64,000 bases of DNA. Origin: Rhodobacterales bacterium RIFCSPHIGHO2_02_FULL_62_130. Lineage in GTDB: Bacteria; Pseudomonadota; Alphaproteobacteria; Rhodobacterales; Rhodobacteraceae. The stretch lies in contig MHZT01000053.1 in the NCBI GenBank assembly GCA_001828855.1, positions 1 to 64,000 on the forward strand, given 5' to 3'. Shown here in pieces: positions 25,301 through 33,634 of this stretch; the first letter of the stretch is position 1, and every line of letters starts with the position of its first letter. A model generated the notes under the pieces. The model was given only the letters and a program-made list of their open reading frames with translations, did no database searches and had not been told where the DNA came from. A program made the position numbers and the translations under genes.

Positions 25301-26625
25301 TGGGGGAGGAACTCGCGGCCATGATAGGCGAGTCGAAGGAGGTATCCTCAGAAGGCCGTTCTAATGCCAAGTATGTGGTCCGCTCTTCACCGGTTCGTAG
25401 AGTGGGCTCATTGATGAATGAGGATGCCGACCTGAGCAGCCATCAGGCAATTATAGTTAGCTGCCAAGGGGTTGTCGAAAAGCTTCGGGCTATGGGTCGC
25501 TTGACAGTTGCTGAGACAAGGCGCGCGCACGCCTTCCTTCAACTAAACGAGCAGCGATGGCTGGGCGAGCCAAACATAGAAGATGGCTCCATTCTATTTC
25601 TCGATAGCCTCTCCGTGAGCTATTTTCAGACCTGCAAACTCTTGGAGAAAATCGCCGATGCGGGTTTCAACATCCTGATCTCAAAACCATTTTCCGAGGA
25701 AAATCGATCTCTCTTATCTCTCCAGCGGATGTCAGACGAGCTTGAGTGCTTGATTGAGGACATTCGTGCTTTTCTGCAGGATGGCATTCAGTCCGGTGCG
25801 ATTGTAGTTGATCCACTCCGCCACAAAGACGACGAGCAGGATGAACACGATCTCCGCGGTCACCCTACTGCAGAAGCCCTATTGTTCTCCGAAGAATGCG
25901 ACCTGGTCGTCTTTGACGACCGTTCCATAAATCAGCACCCAAATGTAGGTCTTCCAGGAGGTGCGACGAGGCCAATTCTCACATCTTTGGAGTTGTTAGC
26001 GCTTTGCACCGCTGAAGGATACTTGGATGCCGAACGTTCACAGGAAGCAATGACCAAACTTCGCCGTGGGGGTTTTCTATTTCTCGAAATCGATGAAGAG
26101 GAACTATTCGCCGAGATTTCTGAGTGTAAAAGCGGCGATGACGGGCTAAGAGAAACCGCTGAACTGCGTGCGATCCGAGAGTCCTTCACGTTTTCCCGCC
26201 TAGTGCGGGTACTTCGACATGAAGATGAAACGCCGTGGCTCGACAGGTCAATCATCACGATTCTTAAGGTGTACCGGCGCGTCTGGAGTTCCGGAGATTG
26301 TCTCTCAAACGTTACGGCAAGAGCGGCATGGCTTATGGAGCTGGGCGATATACGCGGCTGGCTCGTCTCATTCCCCTACGCGCAGGCGCGCCACATTCTT
26401 CAAGAAGGACGTATCCATCATCTGATGGTTCAGATCGCCCCTCCGGTCGATGTTGAGCAGGAGCGCCAAAAGGCCTTCCTTAAGTGGATAGATGAGCATC
26501 TCGTCATCCCGCTTCGGCGAGAATATCCGGCGCTGTTTGAGCGGCTCGTTCAGGTCGAGAAGAGCATGCTCTTGTCCTATCTTGATCGTAACCTTCTCTC
26601 TAGGGAGAGCGATGATGATCAGTGA
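22330..26625 (+). CDS. Large SMEK-domain/helical-repeat/PIN-like protein
   Basis: A 1431-residue protein. The start is TTG at 22330 with AGGAAG six bases upstream. Residues 1-170 match the SMEK domain: LDINKICEDVVCGLF, LRNLNSEERENYPGIDLADD, then VAIQVTSDRSLDKVKETL. The D...QVTS pattern recalls PD-(D/E)xK nucleases. About residues 200-880 are TPR-like helical repeats. Residues 900-1250 resemble a PIN ribonuclease: DVIGLDASALLTLGGLELLN, ECDLVVFDDRSINQH with paired Asp, and RPILTSLELLALC. No P-loop is seen. The gene is lower in GC than its neighbours, follows IS scraps, and its 3' end overlaps the partner gene by 11 bases. A defence or toxin role is inferred. I know of no named system with this layout. 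Confidence 0.8.
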   Translation: MKHIELVNRFRTDLSRLVVEVEASVAMNQLDINKICEDVVCGLFREIYGFEALRNLNSEERENYPGIDLADDEARVAIQVTSDRSLDKVKETLGKVIKHGLTDKYDRIIIYNLTRKQRSYSKSAISAVCGDKISFDASSDILDFKDISEKAGTLTPTKLQAASDHLFSYMHGSGTRTSGNQGDIDKLTVNTPDPALADEKILYQLQLLRVSRQFAEFDRLGEARRLAESCTSGQLSSGSSSLRSRALAWCSRILSNDDSAEAERVLNAARALSREPEIDIAEAFLISKLDGRNPALSALASKNTPQAASAALFIVSNRDGKAQALEWFRKTGISPSELDADGKNLLLDLQLEQRDWSGAAVTVGFCSDADCEETPILRLNLAFESLLKIVPEEYRPLVHAQVPFERAAFFLASGEEALRFHRDAQSKFKLATERFQQLGMPKAAELSEGYDLWLALSHPDLKNDAQDRLRAMLRDPARSLRLVPLALNFGVGLDLDTVARALDRQVALFGGPTSDTAVARLSLALTQPSEEKVAAYIERYRGELEPCLDVRAIAFIEIEMLSRSGQADAAQQAFERLKAAVQLSPDEEARLKIILSEASNDAPTAARRVQYEKTKSLTDLKNLVDTLYDKEEWSHLTEYAAKLHEATKSVLSAEQLVASLVKSGQDHKATDFIEANESLLEQSPKLRTLKCWALYRSGRLLEAREALALISVDKDAKNYHVLRRNIAMASGDWQGLAQIVGDEAMHIEERSAEEIIQAAYLGFQVRSPAAAGLLFAAAQKGADNPQILASAYFLATNAGIEDDPVIAGWLHRAAELSGEDGPIQSASLQDILEMQPEWNDRQERTLRMLRNAEVPMFMAAQSLNRSLIEMILAPLLANLQEDDPRRRIPVYAFSGKRVPSSLPFPDVIGLDASALLTLGGLELLNVLKSAPFKIRIPHSTLQWLFGERQRAAFHQPSRFQRAQKLQDMIAAGRVKILTPGPMTDSRLSAEVGEELAAMIGESKEVSSEGRSNAKYVVRSSPVRRVGSLMNEDADLSSHQAIIVSCQGVVEKLRAMGRLTVAETRRAHAFLQLNEQRWLGEPNIEDGSILFLDSLSVSYFQTCKLLEKIADAGFNILISKPFSEENRSLLSLQRMSDELECLIEDIRAFLQDGIQSGAIVVDPLRHKDDEQDEHDLRGHPTAEALLFSEECDLVVFDDRSINQHPNVGLPGGATRPILTSLELLALCTAEGYLDAERSQEAMTKLRRGGFLFLEIDEEELFAEISECKSGDDGLRETAELRAIRESFTFSRLVRVLRHEDETPWLDRSIITILKVYRRVWSSGDCLSNVTARAAWLMELGDIRGWLVSFPYAQARHILQEGRIHHLMVQIAPPVDVEQERQKAFLKWIDEHLVIPLRREYPALFERLVQVEKSMLLSYLDRNLLSRESDDDQ

Positions 26626-28552
26626 TGCGCTTGAGCGGGGCATAATTGGAGAGGCTGGCCTGGCACTCGTTCCTGAGGCGTTGCGCCATACTATGCTTCA
26701 AGACGCGGAGTTTCTCGACGCGTTTGGGCTGTCTCTACGCGTGGAAGGGATCGTTAGCTTTTCTGATGGAATAAGGCTGAAGACTACTACGCTCTTTGAT
26801 GCGGTCGCAGAGGCGGACAGGACAAACGGTGTAGTTGCGGTGTGTGATGAGGACGCGCAAGAGTGGCATATTAGGATCGATACGGATGATGAGGGGAATA
26901 GCTGTCCTCAGCTAACACGCGAGGGTCACACATCTCTTTATCCCGAAGGAGCACTTCTACTTTCTGACCCGTCGGCAAGAGAGCGCCAGTTTAATAGCAT
27001 GGCCGATGAAGCGGGACTTTTGGAAAGCCAGCGTAAGTATTGGATGAAGATACTTCGGGAACGCGCCCTAACCAACAATGAGATGGGGCAAGTGCATCGT
27101 GATCTCGAAGACACCCCACATCGCCTGATGCGCCGCCTGAGAGAATCTTTGCGCGGCGGGGAAACTCCACATGATCTGTTTGTGCCCGAGAGCCGGCGGT
27201 ATTATGAAAGACTGATTGGGCACTTGGGCGACGCAGAAAATGTGCGCGAGCACGCGGCCAGCGGTGCCCAGAAGCTCGTTGCTGAACTCATCGCTTGGAG
27301 CCCGCGAAGCGGTTTCTCGCTAGCCCTCTCCCTAGCCTCTCAAGCAGCTTACAGCGCGGTCATTCCCATTGACGATCTTCCGGAGGAGGCTGTCCTGGAA
27401 GTCTATGACGCCTTGGTGTCGAACGGAGATATGCTCTCAAGGCTTGCAGCTGTTGAGATCGGTCTGCCGCTGCTCTCAGAGCGACCCTGGCTCGCCGATC
27501 CGATTTGGGAGCTTGTAAACATCATTCGCACGGAGAACCCTGAGGCAGGAGACGATGGCTTCTCAGACCTTTCACGCTATTTCATCCTCGCGGACTCAGA
27601 ACTCTCCCGCCTCGGAGTATTAAGAGACGCACCCTACTTTTACAGAAGAGCTGCATCATTTGCTCAGGCCACGCTTATTCAGAGGCAACTCAGTGTTGTT
27701 GGAGCTGATCCTGCCGATTTCAGGAAGTGGATTGATCAGCATTTCAGTGCGCAGTTTTATGCCCAGTCACTCGTGGATATGAGGCTCGCACCGCGCTGGC
27801 ATCCGGAACTTATACACGCGGTTCAACTGAAGCAGGAGTTTATCGGTAGAATTTTGGGTGCCGCAGAGGCGAACAAAGGGCGACTGGGCGATGGCCGCCT
27901 GGCCACGCTCTTACGTCCTGCAACCGAGCACGAGGAAAGCTTGGTCGCAGCGGCGAAATTTCCACGGCCATACTTTTCCGGGCCGCTCGAAGGCGACTTT
28001 CCTCCTCCGCAGGGCCTTCCCGAGGATGCTAAAGAGGTAATTGATGAACAGCTTTCTCTTCCTGAGTTAACTACGAAGTCCTTTATTGCATCAATCAATC
28101 TGGCGAACATGTATGCGATTGAGGAAGAACTCGCCCTTCGGATTTCCGAGCGTCTGAAACGCGGAAAGTACCACTTTCAGGAAACCCAGAGCGATGAAGA
28201 GTTCGCAGCGGTCCTCTCAGGTTTGGCCGTCTTGGCAGCAGTGACACGCAGCCAGGAACTTGCGAATGATGTGCGAGTTCTTGTGCGAAAATATCGCCGC
28301 GACCCCGCTCATAAGATATCAATGACAACAGCATGTCGCTCAGTGTTCTTTGCGGCGGCAGCGAACCAAGGCCTAGAGGGATGGTGCCGCTATATCGGCG
28401 ATGCCCTCGAGGAATTGGCATTTGGCTCCTTAACAAGAAATGAAGCTGGCATACTTCAGAGTCTGATCCGGAGAACCTGCGAGGCAGAACCGGTGCTTTG
28501 GACCAGCATAGGTGCGGCGGAAGCAGCCCTCTCAACTTACCTCGGTTCATGA
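26615..28552 (+). CDS. Partner protein of the SMEK/PIN gene, unknown function
   Basis: A 645-residue soluble protein I cannot assign. ATG 26615 is preferred, with GGGAG seven bases upstream; ATG 26612 is an alternative. It overlaps the SMEK gene stop by 11 bases, so translation is coupled. The first 120 residues look alpha/beta (EGIVSFSDGIRLKTTTLFDA, VVAVCDEDAQEWHIRI). The rest is mostly helical and rich in Ala, Leu, Glu and Arg, including KLVAELIAWSPRSGFSLALS and LASQAAYSAVIPIDDLPEEA. There is no clear catalytic motif, P-loop, membrane segment or signal peptide. Obligate pairing suggests a sensor, an inhibitor or an adaptor for the PIN-like protein. Confidence 0.75.
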   Translation: MISDALERGIIGEAGLALVPEALRHTMLQDAEFLDAFGLSLRVEGIVSFSDGIRLKTTTLFDAVAEADRTNGVVAVCDEDAQEWHIRIDTDDEGNSCPQLTREGHTSLYPEGALLLSDPSARERQFNSMADEAGLLESQRKYWMKILRERALTNNEMGQVHRDLEDTPHRLMRRLRESLRGGETPHDLFVPESRRYYERLIGHLGDAENVREHAASGAQKLVAELIAWSPRSGFSLALSLASQAAYSAVIPIDDLPEEAVLEVYDALVSNGDMLSRLAAVEIGLPLLSERPWLADPIWELVNIIRTENPEAGDDGFSDLSRYFILADSELSRLGVLRDAPYFYRRAASFAQATLIQRQLSVVGADPADFRKWIDQHFSAQFYAQSLVDMRLAPRWHPELIHAVQLKQEFIGRILGAAEANKGRLGDGRLATLLRPATEHEESLVAAAKFPRPYFSGPLEGDFPPPQGLPEDAKEVIDEQLSLPELTTKSFIASINLANMYAIEEELALRISERLKRGKYHFQETQSDEEFAAVLSGLAVLAAVTRSQELANDVRVLVRKYRRDPAHKISMTTACRSVFFAAAANQGLEGWCRYIGDALEELAFGSLTRNEAGILQSLIRRTCEAEPVLWTSIGAAEAALSTYLGS

Positions 28553-28718
28553 AGTGCGACAGTGGCACCGCAGGCAAATCTCTCGGGAGTAGGTATCGAG
28601 ACAGTACCTGCTCAAGGCTGGGAGCGGTCATCCGCCCCGCCCGAGGCGAAGGTCCGCTCTGGGCCGGGTGTGTCGACGATATGCCTCCAACTCCATGAGC
28701 CGTCCCGAGGAAAACTCT

Positions 28719-28970
28719 TCACATAAGCCGCTGCACTGCCCCCATCGCGGCCAGTGTCACACGGGTTTCGCGGCCCCGCATCTTGATCCCGGTGGCTTCC
28801 ATCCGATGGCGGTCAAGATCGCCGTCTAGGATCTTGATCGCGCGGGCGCCGTGGAAGGCGGCGTTCAGGGGGGACATCAGGGCCTCGCCATGCAGGACAG
28901 CCTCGATGCCGGTCGCGGTGCGGATCATGGCGTCTGGGGTGATGTGGCGGGTGCCGATGATCAGGTCCAT
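28719..28970 (-). CDS. Small protein of unknown function (83 aa)
   Basis: An 83-residue protein starting MDLIIGTRHITPDAMIRTAT and ending in basic sequence. AGGA lies 11 bases before the ATG. It has no recognised domain and is not helical-repeat-like. It is divergent from the gene at 29239, and the 268-base interval holds a long perfect inverted repeat (29036-29088). It may belong to the accessory cluster to the right. The interval 28553-28718 shows nothing. Confidence 0.4.
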   Translation of the reverse strand: MDLIIGTRHITPDAMIRTATGIEAVLHGEALMSPLNAAFHGARAIKILDGDLDRHRMEATGIKMRGRETRVTLAAMGAVQRLM

Positions 28971-29035
28971 CGCGGGCTGTTCCTAATTCGGACCTAGCCC
29001 TGATAACGTGGGCTGGCATTGTGGCACCTTGCGAT

Positions 29036-29088
29036 GCCGATTGTCCGTCCCACAGGCCCCGTGTGTGCCTGTGGGACGGACAATCGGC
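29036..29088. repeat. Perfect 22-bp inverted repeat in a divergent intergenic region
   Basis: Arms at 29036-29057 (GCCGATTGTCCGTCCCACAG + GC) and 29067-29088 are exact reverse complements, with a 9-base loop. No T-run follows on either strand, so it is not an ordinary terminator. It sits between two divergent starts (28970 and 29239) and contains a GTCCGTCC core that echoes the GTCC arrays at 5929 and 36396. An operator, recombination site or cruciform-forming site are all possible. Confidence 0.85.
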
Positions 29089-29238
29089 CGGTTTCGGGAC
29101 AAACTTGCCCGATTTGGGAGGAATTTTCGCCGGAGCCACACAACAGGAAAATCGTGTCCCAATTGCCGTTCAGCGTTTTGTATTTTCGCCGGTCTAGCCA
29201 AATATCAGATCGTACGAAAAATACTGGGACGGCATGCG

Positions 29239-29916
29239 ATGACCAGAGCAAGATTGAGCAAAGTCGAGCAGGATCGGCTGCTGGCATCAGCGCTACGCGA
29301 AAAAGCACGAAAACAGGCAGCCTACCAAAAAGCCCGGGCGACCAGCGAAAATGCAGGTTTGACCCGGGTCGAAAAATACGTGCCAGGCGACCAATTCGAC
29401 GAAATCCGCACGATGGTTGCCACGTTGATCAAGCTGCACGGGAAAGGTGCAGAACAAGATATTCAAATCGTTAGCGGCGGGGAGTATGTTTGCCCAGTCG
29501 ATCAAGATCAAGAAACGACACTGCTGCCCGCCTGCTCGAAAACTCCCCTCGGGCTTGGTCCGAAGCGGCGCAAGCGCCTGCAAAACGCCCGCAGCCGGGC
29601 GCGCAAGATGGCGCGTGGATTGAAACGGGTCACGTTCACCGTCCCAAGCGATATTGCAGGCTGGATCTCGGGGATGATTTCGCAAATCATCAGTTCCTAT
29701 GGCAGCGGCCGAACTCCAACCCTTTCTTTCGCAGACGAGGGTCCGCTTGACATGGCTGAGGCCGTCGCGAGTCAAATGCCAAGCCAAGCCAATCGGATAA
29801 AGGAGCCCTTCAGAAAACCTGAAGCATCGCTCGAGATCGAACCGACACCCGGGACCCTCTTTGACGACATTCAAGCACTTGCGCGCCTCGGTGTGGGCCT
29901 CCTGACGCCCCCTTGA
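29239..29916 (+). CDS. Protein of unknown function (225 aa)
   Basis: Starts MTRARLSKVEQDRLLASALR. The N-terminal 60 residues are very basic and helical (REKARKQAAYQKARATSENA). A second basic stretch (GPKRRKRLQNARSRARKMAR) lies near the middle and is followed by VTFTVPSDIAGWISGMISQI, which resembles a short ribbon-helix-helix or dimerisation segment. It could therefore be a DNA-binding protein of a plasmid-like element. The start is chosen where the protein becomes plausible; the upstream in-frame extension reads through the inverted repeat and is rejected. It converges with the gene at 29918 with one base between stops. Confidence 0.55.
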   Translation: MTRARLSKVEQDRLLASALREKARKQAAYQKARATSENAGLTRVEKYVPGDQFDEIRTMVATLIKLHGKGAEQDIQIVSGGEYVCPVDQDQETTLLPACSKTPLGLGPKRRKRLQNARSRARKMARGLKRVTFTVPSDIAGWISGMISQIISSYGSGRTPTLSFADEGPLDMAEAVASQMPSQANRIKEPFRKPEASLEIEPTPGTLFDDIQALARLGVGLLTPP

Positions 29917-29917
29917 G

Positions 29918-30568
29918 CTAGAACTCAGGTGTGCCCCCAGCCCTATCTCGATCTGCCTGGATCATGTCCAAGACCTGCTCCATCGTCAGCTCGCATCCAC
30001 CCCAGCGTGCAAGGGTGCCAGGATAAGAAACGTTGAGGTTGGCAAGAGTTGTCATGCGGTCGAGCCGATACCAACGAGACGCGGTTCGAGCCCATAGGCC
30101 GTGCAGATCAATGCCGCAGAGGCGGGAGGTATTGCTGATGGGGCCTTTGCAAAATGGATGGTTACTTGGCCGCCCGAGCAAAAGCGCGCCCGGAAAGTCG
30201 GGATCGCGTAGAGGCACCCAATCGGTCAAAATGGCGGCGGTGGCAAGGTCGGCGTCGGAGGGGGCTCCTTTGCCAAGTTCCAGCGAAGTGGTCCGCATAC
30301 GCTCATATTGACGCGACCGTTCGCTATGGAGAAAGCTTTGCCAATCGTGGTGCGAGGCGCAGGGCTGGCCATCGATCACGGGTCCGCTGACACCCATGAG
30401 ATAAGCCTCGAAACCCGCGCGCAGGCTTGGGGGCACATCGACGATGCGGATGAAGGGATGGCCCAACTCACCGGCGACGACCGGCAAAGTCAGTTTCATA
30501 AGTTTGTCCAAGACATCGGTTTCTGTCACGAATTGTCGCTTCTCCAGGGGTTGGACTGGATCAGGCAC
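29918..30568 (-). CDS. Protein of unknown function (216 aa)
   Basis: A 216-residue protein with a GTG start at 30568 behind a strong GGAGGAG, overlapping the end of the metallophosphoesterase gene by 43 bases. No known domain is seen. A central DWVPLRDPDFPGALLLGRPS segment and a C-terminal RWYRLDRMTTLANLNVSYPG are the most distinctive parts. It is the last gene of the minus-strand run that begins at 36373, so it probably acts with the AAA+ ATPase and phosphoesterase. Confidence 0.55.
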   Translation of the reverse strand: MPDPVQPLEKRQFVTETDVLDKLMKLTLPVVAGELGHPFIRIVDVPPSLRAGFEAYLMGVSGPVIDGQPCASHHDWQSFLHSERSRQYERMRTTSLELGKGAPSDADLATAAILTDWVPLRDPDFPGALLLGRPSNHPFCKGPISNTSRLCGIDLHGLWARTASRWYRLDRMTTLANLNVSYPGTLARWGGCELTMEQVLDMIQADRDRAGGTPEF

Positions 30569-31458
30569 ATCTCCTCCAACGGGTGCTCGCCCACAGGGCG
30601 ACGCTCATCGGGGTAGCCAATAGAGACATTGCGGATATCGGTGCGCCCGACACTGCCGCGGAAGCGCCAATGCGAATGTCCGAACAACCAAACCTCTGGC
30701 TGATACTGCTGGATCATCTGATTGAGATCCGAATGAAAGGCGGGGCTAAACTCGGTGATCGGGCCCGCGGTCAAGCGATGCGGCCCGTGATGGGTGATGA
30801 CGACGGTTTGGCCATCAGCCGCAGCAAAGTGCTGCGACGCAAGCGCGGCTTGCAGCCAAGCTCGATGACGATGGTGTAACCCAAGCGTATCCGCCGGCTC
30901 AATATACGCCTGGGACCAGAACGGCATGGATAACTCGTCGATCTGAGGCAAGCGCCACGCAGGTGCGGCCTTGGTGATTGCACGGTAATCCAGCATGAAG
31001 TTTGCCGCTGCTGCCATCGCATAGTTCTGCATGCCGTTAAGATCGAAATCGGTCCAAAGCGTGCAAGCAAGCAGGCGTGTCGCTCCGTGCCACAGCTCCT
31101 GCATCTGGAGGAAATGCGCGCCAACGACCTCGACTATGGCCCGCATCTCCGGCTCATCACCCAAGCTTTGCCCGTAAAAATCGTGATTGCCAGGAAGAAT
31201 GTAGATCTTTTCCGCCGGCATGAACTGCGTGAGGAATTGTAGCGCCGTGGGCCAATTCCGTGACCATCGATCAACCAGATCCCCCGCAATGATCAGGGCA
31301 TCAAGGCTTTCCCAATCGATCAAACGGTTCAGATTATGGGCGCTGAAAGCGTCGATCTTTTGGCGCGCATAATGATCGCAGTGCAAATCAGCCAGGACCG
31401 CGATGCGGCCCGTAAGGTATGGGATGGTCAGCGTGGGCATGAGGGCAAAACTTGTCAT
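30526..31458 (-). CDS. Calcineurin-like metallophosphoesterase
   Basis: A 310-residue metallophosphoesterase with a full set of metal ligands: AVLADLHCDH, IIAGDLVDRW, ILPGNHDFYG, VVITHHGPH and WLFGHSHWRF. These bind two metal ions in phosphatases or nucleases acting on phosphoesters. There is no signal peptide, so it is cytoplasmic. The ATG at 31458 follows the ATPase stop after one base (TGACATG), showing tight coupling. The substrate is unknown; nucleotide, nucleic acid and phosphoprotein are all possible. Confidence 0.88.
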   Translation of the reverse strand: MTSFALMPTLTIPYLTGRIAVLADLHCDHYARQKIDAFSAHNLNRLIDWESLDALIIAGDLVDRWSRNWPTALQFLTQFMPAEKIYILPGNHDFYGQSLGDEPEMRAIVEVVGAHFLQMQELWHGATRLLACTLWTDFDLNGMQNYAMAAAANFMLDYRAITKAAPAWRLPQIDELSMPFWSQAYIEPADTLGLHHRHRAWLQAALASQHFAAADGQTVVITHHGPHRLTAGPITEFSPAFHSDLNQMIQQYQPEVWLFGHSHWRFRGSVGRTDIRNVSIGYPDERRPVGEHPLEEMCLIQSNPWRSDNS

Positions 31459-31459
31459 G

Positions 31460-32551
31460 TCAGTTCAGAACCGGTCGGCAGGACTCGGCCCGCAGGATGT
31501 CCACCATACGATTCAGTAACCGAAGGCTGAAGTTCTCGGGGCTGCGTAGCGCTTTGGCCAGGGTGTCGCGACCATAGGACTGCAAATGGGTATCCAGATC
31601 GCCGACCATGCGGTCATAAAGCGCGAAAAGATGCTCTGGCGCAGGGCGCGGAACATGGAAGATATGACAACGATCCAGCAAAGGTGGCGGCACGGTTTCA
31701 AGGGTGTTGGCGGTCAAGATCCAGTTCAAGTGGCTCATGTTAAAACGAACCCGATAATAGGGACAATCGAAGACCGCCGCAGTTCCCGGCTCTAGCATCT
31801 GCAGCAACGAAACTGCGATCGAGGTTGTGCCTCCCACACGCTCAGACCGCATTTCGCCAGCCTTTTCGATTTCGTTCACAATCATGAACGGATTTGCCAC
31901 TCCTGACTTGAAGATGGTCTCAACGGGCACGCCTGGGGTGGCGCTTCCCCAACCGCGTTCAACCCCGCTGATCCGGAACCCCGCAGAGCCGCTCCCCACG
32001 TCGATTTCGTGACTCGGGGCATTCACCAGTGCCGCCAGATTCCGTGCATATTTGGATTTGCCGTTACCAAAAGGCCCGACCAGCAAAATCGGGTGCAATC
32101 GCATCCCTACCTTGCCCTCGCTGATCTGACGACGCAGCTGCACCATGATATGGGTGGTAACATCGGCGAACCAGGGCGCGTCGACGTGCAAGGCGGCACT
32201 GAGTTCATCGCCTTGATGCTGCGTCACAGGTCCCACAAGCCGGGCACCCGATCCCGCAAGCGCGCTCAGCTCGGCGAGATGGTCGGATTTCGCGGTCTTC
32301 AGCCCCGACGCTGCGACACGACATTTATACCAGCGTTCAGCTCGCCTACGCGCCCTCGACTTGAGCCGGAACTCGCTCGCCGAATTCTTGCACCGCGACA
32401 TGCCAAAATCGAGCAGGCGTTTAGCGACAACCTCAAGGTCAGGCACCGCAAGATCGCGCGCCAGAACCTCCACGCGCGGTTGCTCAGACGATCCATCACT
32501 GACAACTGGCATGGGCAGCGGATTGGTCTTAGAAACTGGTCTATCAGCCAT
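31460..32551 (-). CDS. AAA+ ATPase, Lon-like
   Basis: A 363-residue AAA+ protein. The Walker A is LLVGPFGNGKSKYARNLAAL. The Walker B is PFMIVNEIEKAGEM, where the usual first Asp is Asn but the catalytic Glu remains. Sensor 1 is LNWILTANTLETVPPPLLDR. The arrangement ISGVERGWGSATPG between the Walker motifs is that of the Lon AAA module, but no protease domain follows. The N-terminal 100 residues are a basic helical region. The start at 32551 is preferred because the longer frame is not protein-like. Immediate coupling to the metallophosphoesterase suggests an ATPase/phosphoesterase pair. Confidence 0.82.
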   Translation of the reverse strand: MADRPVSKTNPLPMPVVSDGSSEQPRVEVLARDLAVPDLEVVAKRLLDFGMSRCKNSASEFRLKSRARRRAERWYKCRVAASGLKTAKSDHLAELSALAGSGARLVGPVTQHQGDELSAALHVDAPWFADVTTHIMVQLRRQISEGKVGMRLHPILLVGPFGNGKSKYARNLAALVNAPSHEIDVGSGSAGFRISGVERGWGSATPGVPVETIFKSGVANPFMIVNEIEKAGEMRSERVGGTTSIAVSLLQMLEPGTAAVFDCPYYRVRFNMSHLNWILTANTLETVPPPLLDRCHIFHVPRPAPEHLFALYDRMVGDLDTHLQSYGRDTLAKALRSPENFSLRLLNRMVDILRAESCRPVLN

Positions 32552-32711
32552 GGCAACTTCACTTTCTTGACGACGCCCCAGAACACTGGTGTGCCCTGCA
32601 GGTTTTGGGTCTGGAATGCAGAGTGAGCAAAAAGCAGCTGAAGTGACCACAGCGAGCGCCGCATGTGCCTTGAGCGCCCTCCCGCCACTTTCAAGCTAAA
32701 CCGTCGTCCTT

Positions 32712-33578
32712 CTAACTGCACCGATTTGCATGGGTGCGACCACCTGCGACAAGATCAAGCGTGACACCCTCGGCGTACCGGAAATGCCTGCCTTCTGACA
32801 AATCACCATAGGCAAGAGTCACCTCCAGACATGCGGCACAAAACAGGCCATCGGTTGCGGTCATATTTACCGCGCCGGCCTCAGGCCAGTTGCAGAGCTG
32901 CTCCACCACAGGATGGCCTCGGAATGTCACTATCTGGTCGCCCTCCCAGCGGTACCCGCCATCAGCAGTGCCACGGTCAATGATATTGCCGCAGGTGGCG
33001 CAGCGAACTTGCCGCCGCCTCGCAGGAAACACTTCTTCATGTAATGGCGTGGCGAAGAAATTATCCTCGGATCGCGCAATGATTTCCGAGAGACTGGCTG
33101 GCCGCCAATCCCAGACCTCGACGCAAGCGCTGACACAGCGCCACCATCCGCGGGTCTGGCCATGAAGGTGTCCGAAAATCTGGATTGATCCACGCCCCTC
33201 GGACGGGCTTTGATGCGACCCATTCCAGCAGGACATCGGATAGTGAAAAAGTGTCAGGGGTTGCCCTTCAAACACCATTTCCCTGTAATGTGCGACAGAG
33301 GTCCAGCCGGCCATTTTCTGAATAGTGGTGCGATCATGGTTTCCGGTGATGAGGTGTTTTCTGCCCGGGATATGTTCGAGAATTTTTTATGCCAAATCAG
33401 TATCAGCACCGCGGACGAAATCTCCAAGGATCCACAGATCATCAGCGGGCGTCATCACGGCAGCGAAATTCGAAACCAGCGTGGCATTCATCTCCTCCAC
33501 AGTAACGAATGGTCGTTGCTCATGCTTGATTGATGCCGCATGGCCAAAATGTGGATCCGCTGTGAAAAAATGCGCCAT
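32712..33578 (-). pseudogene. Second metallophosphoesterase, broken by an ochre codon
   Basis: Read through a TAA at 33387-33389, the frame is a full calcineurin-like phosphoesterase of about 288 residues. It starts FFTADPHFGHAASIKHEQRP, continues LWILGDFVRGADTDLA, stop, KILEHIPGRKHLITGNHDRT, then LTLFHYPMSCWNGSH and IQIFGHLHG. All metal-binding motifs are intact, so the break is young. The downstream 130 residues include two CxxC pairs (RCATCGNIID and GLFCAACLE), suggesting a zinc-binding tail. Without suppression no active enzyme is made. Confidence 0.8.
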
Positions 33579-33634
33579 GACACCCCCTGCCCTATCTCAG
33601 AACTTCCGTTTCAGCTTTGGTGGGCCACCAAACG

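Noticed and set aside
2589-33389. Stop-codon recoding as an explanation for interrupted genes
   Set aside because: The interrupted frames use TAG, TGA and TAA, with additional frameshifts and truncations nearby, which fits decay better than reassignment or suppression.
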